From positions 1-6,531 of the forward strand of contig JAJRPW010000196.1 in the NCBI GenBank assembly GCA_024280585.1: a DNA stretch of 6,531 bases. The letters run 5' to 3'. Position numbers and translations under genes: made by a program. The notes under the pieces are model-generated. The model saw nothing but the letters and a program-made list of their open reading frames with translations. It did not search any database and was not told the DNA's origin. Numbering within the stretch: position 1 is the stretch's first letter; every line of letters begins with the position of its first letter. Of the stretch, positions 5,082-6,531 are shown one piece after another. Source of the stretch: Alphaproteobacteria bacterium (lineage in GTDB: Bacteria > Pseudomonadota > Alphaproteobacteria > Rickettsiales > UBA6187).

Positions 5082-5441
5082 TTAATGTGTTTCCCAATCA
5101 AGATTAAACGTACAATATGTCGAAGCGTCCTGATAGCCACGTAAATACCATGGGTCACTTGTTAATCTATCTGCATCAATCTTTGGCCCTCTTAGCCTGT
5201 AAAGTCCTGCTCCTATAATACTTGTTGCGGTTTGACAACCATCCTGGAACCCCTGATCATAACTACCATCCCCATCGGGCGTATGGTCAAATATCTGTTT
5301 TCTGTAGGCTCTGGCTTTAAACTGCCCTTTATCTATCAGACCCATAAATTTTTGATCTGAAGGCACTTGTTCCCTGTCAAATCTGGTACATCCAGTTACC
5401 AAAATCAAAATCACCACTGCTAACACACTATTTTTCAACAA
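5082..5441 (-). CDS. Divergent lipoprotein of the tandem family (first)
   Basis: A 119-residue protein and the first gene of the array. There is no suitable ATG. The likely start is TTG at 5441, or the adjacent TTG at 5438, preceded by a strong ribosome-binding site GAGGTG (5452-5447) at 5 or 8 bases. The signal MLKNSVLAVVILILVTGC gives lipobox VTGC and lipidated C18. The mature part is longer before the domain than in its paralogues (about 19-60, charged). It then shows YDQGFQDGC (C69) and YLRGYQDASTYC (C110), the same 41-residue cysteine spacing, but it lacks the FxxxKQD motif and the YYxxW of the others (WYLRGY instead), so it is the most diverged member. It probably leads a - strand operon starting in the divergent region at 5442-5520. 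Function is unknown. Confidence 0.85.
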   Translation of the reverse strand: MLKNSVLAVVILILVTGCTRFDREQVPSDQKFMGLIDKGQFKARAYRKQIFDHTPDGDGSYDQGFQDGCQTATSIIGAGLYRLRGPKIDADRLTSDPWYLRGYQDASTYCTFNLDWETH

Positions 5442-5446
5442 TATTT

Positions 5447-5452
5447 CACCTC
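5447..5452 (-). promoter_or_regulatory. Shine-Dalgarno site deciding a TTG start
   Basis: GAGGTG on the - strand is the best ribosome-binding site in the lipoprotein array. It lies 5 bases from the TTG at 5441 and 8 bases from the TTG at 5438. No in-frame ATG is available nearby, so a TTG start is required. Confidence 0.7.
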
Positions 5453-5454
5453 TT

Positions 5455-5492
5455 TATACATATCATGTTATTATAATGAAATAATATGTATA
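5455..5492. promoter_or_regulatory. Symmetric AT-rich dyad in the divergent promoter region
   Basis: TATACATAT (5455-5463) and ATATGTATA (5484-5492) are perfect 9-bp inverted repeats. The palindrome ATTATAAT (5470-5477) sits exactly at the centre of symmetry and gives a TATAAT -10-like hexamer on each strand (5472-5477 on +, 5475-5470 on -). It lies between the lipoprotein array and the TfoX-N gene, so it could be a shared promoter/operator. No convincing -35 box was found for either direction, and AT-rich DNA produces such dyads by chance fairly often. Confidence 0.4.
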
Positions 5493-5520
5493 TTTTCTTA
5501 CATGCTCCTTTTATTATAGC

Positions 5521-5886
5521 ATGAAACCCTTATTTTTGCCTAATCCTATGAAGAATTCCGAATTTTTAGAGTTTATTGTCAATATATTGGAGCCTGCGGG
5601 CAAAATCACCTCGCGCCGCATGTTTGGTGGCTATGGAATTTATAATTACGGCATTACCTTTGCTCTTATTTATGATAACACTCTGTATTTTAAGGTAAAT
5701 GAACAAAATATCGACGATTTTAAGAATGTTGATAGCCAACCATTTACTTATAACAAAAAAGGCAAAGAAATATCACTTTCCTACTGGAAAATATCGGAAG
5801 ATTTGCTTGAAGATCAGGAAGAGCTTGTAAAATGGGCAAAAAAAGCCTATGAAGCAGCCTGTTCCAGCAAAAAGAGAAAAAAATGA
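5521..5886 (+). CDS. TfoX N-terminal-domain protein
   Basis: A 121-residue stand-alone TfoX-N domain protein. The diagnostic segment is KITSRRMFGGYGIYNYGITFALIYDNTLYFKV at about 28-59, with the family's R-R-M-F-G-G-Y-G core, followed by QPFTYNKKGKEISLSYWKISEDLLEDQEEL and a basic Lys-rich end (SSKKRKK). In gamma-proteobacteria the domain occurs in the competence regulator TfoX/Sxy together with a C-terminal domain absent here, so a competence role should not be assumed; single-domain members are widespread and poorly characterised. Neither the ATG at 5521 nor the one at 5548 has a ribosome-binding site. The second would give MKNSEFLEF, closer to the usual family N terminus. The stop overlaps the next gene's start by four bases (ATGA), so the two are coupled. 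Confidence 0.88.
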   Translation: MKPLFLPNPMKNSEFLEFIVNILEPAGKITSRRMFGGYGIYNYGITFALIYDNTLYFKVNEQNIDDFKNVDSQPFTYNKKGKEISLSYWKISEDLLEDQEELVKWAKKAYEAACSSKKRKK

Positions 5887-6404
5887 CTAAATTACAACTT
5901 ATCATGGCTCCCGACCCGATTTTTAAGCAAAAATCTCTGGAAATTGACAAGGTTACCGCTGAAATTCGTGATATTATGGATCAAATGCTCGATATTCTGG
6001 ATAAAGAGCAGGGCATTGGCATGTCTGCCAGTATGACCGGGGTTTTAAAGCGAATTGTGGTTATAAAAACAGAGAATAAAACTTATTTCATGGCTAATCC
6101 TAAAATAATTTCCGCCTCAAAAGAAACACAAACCCATAATGAGGCATCCTTATGTTTTCCTGGTATTTCAGCGGATATAACCCGAGCAAACGCGATAGAA
6201 CTGGAATATCTTGATTATGATGGTAACCCACAAAAACTCAAGGAAGAAGGCTTTATGGCAACTGTGATCCAGCATGAAATTGACTATCTGGACGGTAAAA
6301 TATTCCTGGATTATTTGTCACCTTTAAAGAAAAAAATGCTACTGAAAAAGATGGGTAAATACCATAAACACGGGCATAGTTGTTCATCTGCTTGCGAGCA
6401 CTAG
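5883..6404 (+). CDS. Peptide-deformylase-like protein with degenerate active site
   Basis: The 173-residue length and overall layout match peptide deformylase (Def), which removes the N-formyl group from nascent proteins using a metal held by Cys, His and His. All three family motifs are recognisable but altered. Motif 1 is GIGMSASM (44-51), where GxGxAAxQ has Gln; here it is Met51. Motif 2 is EASLC (87-91) instead of EGCLS, so the metal-ligand Cys is Ser89, with a Cys two residues on. Motif 3 is QHEIDYLDG (130-138) instead of QHExDHLxG: H131 and E132 remain, but the second ligand His is Tyr135. Ordinary deformylase activity is therefore unlikely. The C terminus is a His/Cys cluster (HKHGHSCSSACEH, 161-173) that could bind metal. 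It overlaps the TfoX-N gene by four bases. A housekeeping def is expected elsewhere in the genome. Confidence 0.9.
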   Translation: MTKLQLIMAPDPIFKQKSLEIDKVTAEIRDIMDQMLDILDKEQGIGMSASMTGVLKRIVVIKTENKTYFMANPKIISASKETQTHNEASLCFPGISADITRANAIELEYLDYDGNPQKLKEEGFMATVIQHEIDYLDGKIFLDYLSPLKKKMLLKKMGKYHKHGHSCSSACEH

Positions 6405-6414
6405 TACCTTGTCC

Positions 6415-6531
6415 AGGTCAAATGCAATGGAATAGATGCTAGAAAAAAATGCCCGCAGAACCGGAGCATACTTAAGTATGTGAGGATTTGAGGACATTTT
6501 TGACGACGCAGATAACCATTGCATTTGACCT
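6415..6531. repeat. Palindromic element at the right edge, possibly incomplete
   Basis: The outer arms AGGTCAAATGCAATGG (6415-6430) and CCATTGCATTTGACCT (6516-6531) are a perfect 16-bp inverted repeat; the right one ends at the last base of the window, so the stem may continue outside. At the centre is CATACTTAAGTATG (6467-6480), a perfect 14-base palindrome. The two halves between arm and centre are diverged inverted copies: AAAAATGCCCGCA on the left resembles the complement of the right half, AAAAATGTCCTCA. The right half ends GACGACGCAGATAA, recalling the AACGACGC end of the cores at 1820-1836 and 5039-5054, but the overall sequence is different. It begins 11 bases after the stop of the deformylase-like gene and may end its transcript. 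Confidence 0.85.

Noticed and set aside
5521..5886. Competence regulator TfoX/Sxy
   Set aside because: Only the N-terminal domain is present at 121 residues; the C-terminal domain of true TfoX is absent, so a competence label is not justified.

Overview
This window looks like a chromosomal segment of an AT-rich alphaproteobacterium. The main support is the run hisA - small membrane ORF - hisF - hisE - HIT hydrolase, with a stand-alone hisE followed directly by a HIT gene, an arrangement I associate with Alphaproteobacteria. The peptide-deformylase-like paralogue and the TfoX-N protein fit but do not prove this. I cannot name the order or genus from sequence alone.

Layout. (1) 1-414, + strand: the 3' part of a GNAT acetyltransferase gene. 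(2) 415-647: a long interrupted palindrome, then the probable hisA leader. (3) 648-3290, + strand: hisA, a 103-codon two-helix membrane protein gene, a second palindromic element, hisF, hisE and a HIT-family gene. hisF/hisE and hisE/HIT overlap by one base (TAATG), so these three are probably translationally coupled. (4) 3336-5441, - strand: five tandem genes for small, mutually related lipoproteins. Each has a lipobox and two further cysteines exactly 41 residues apart. A third palindromic element fills the only large gap in the array. (5) 5442-5520: a divergent intergenic region with a symmetric AT-rich dyad. (6) 5521-6404, + strand: a TfoX N-terminal-domain protein gene overlapping by 4 bases a peptide-deformylase-like gene whose key catalytic and metal-binding residues are replaced. 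(7) 6415-6531: a fourth palindromic element reaching the window edge.

Functionally, HisA isomerises ProFAR to PRFAR, HisF (with HisH, not present here) makes imidazole-glycerol phosphate and AICAR, and HisE carries out the earlier PR-ATP pyrophosphohydrolase step. The HIT protein is a probable nucleotide hydrolase carried in the same transcript. The lipoprotein array is unrecognised and is the most distinctive protein content.

The most unusual DNA content is the set of long palindromes at gene boundaries. The copies at 1737-1859 and 4971-5081 share a conserved core, but their outer arms are unrelated between copies while remaining self-complementary within each copy. The copy upstream of hisF places the probable hisF ribosome-binding site inside its stem and creates a spurious 19-codon N-terminal extension of the hisF reading frame.
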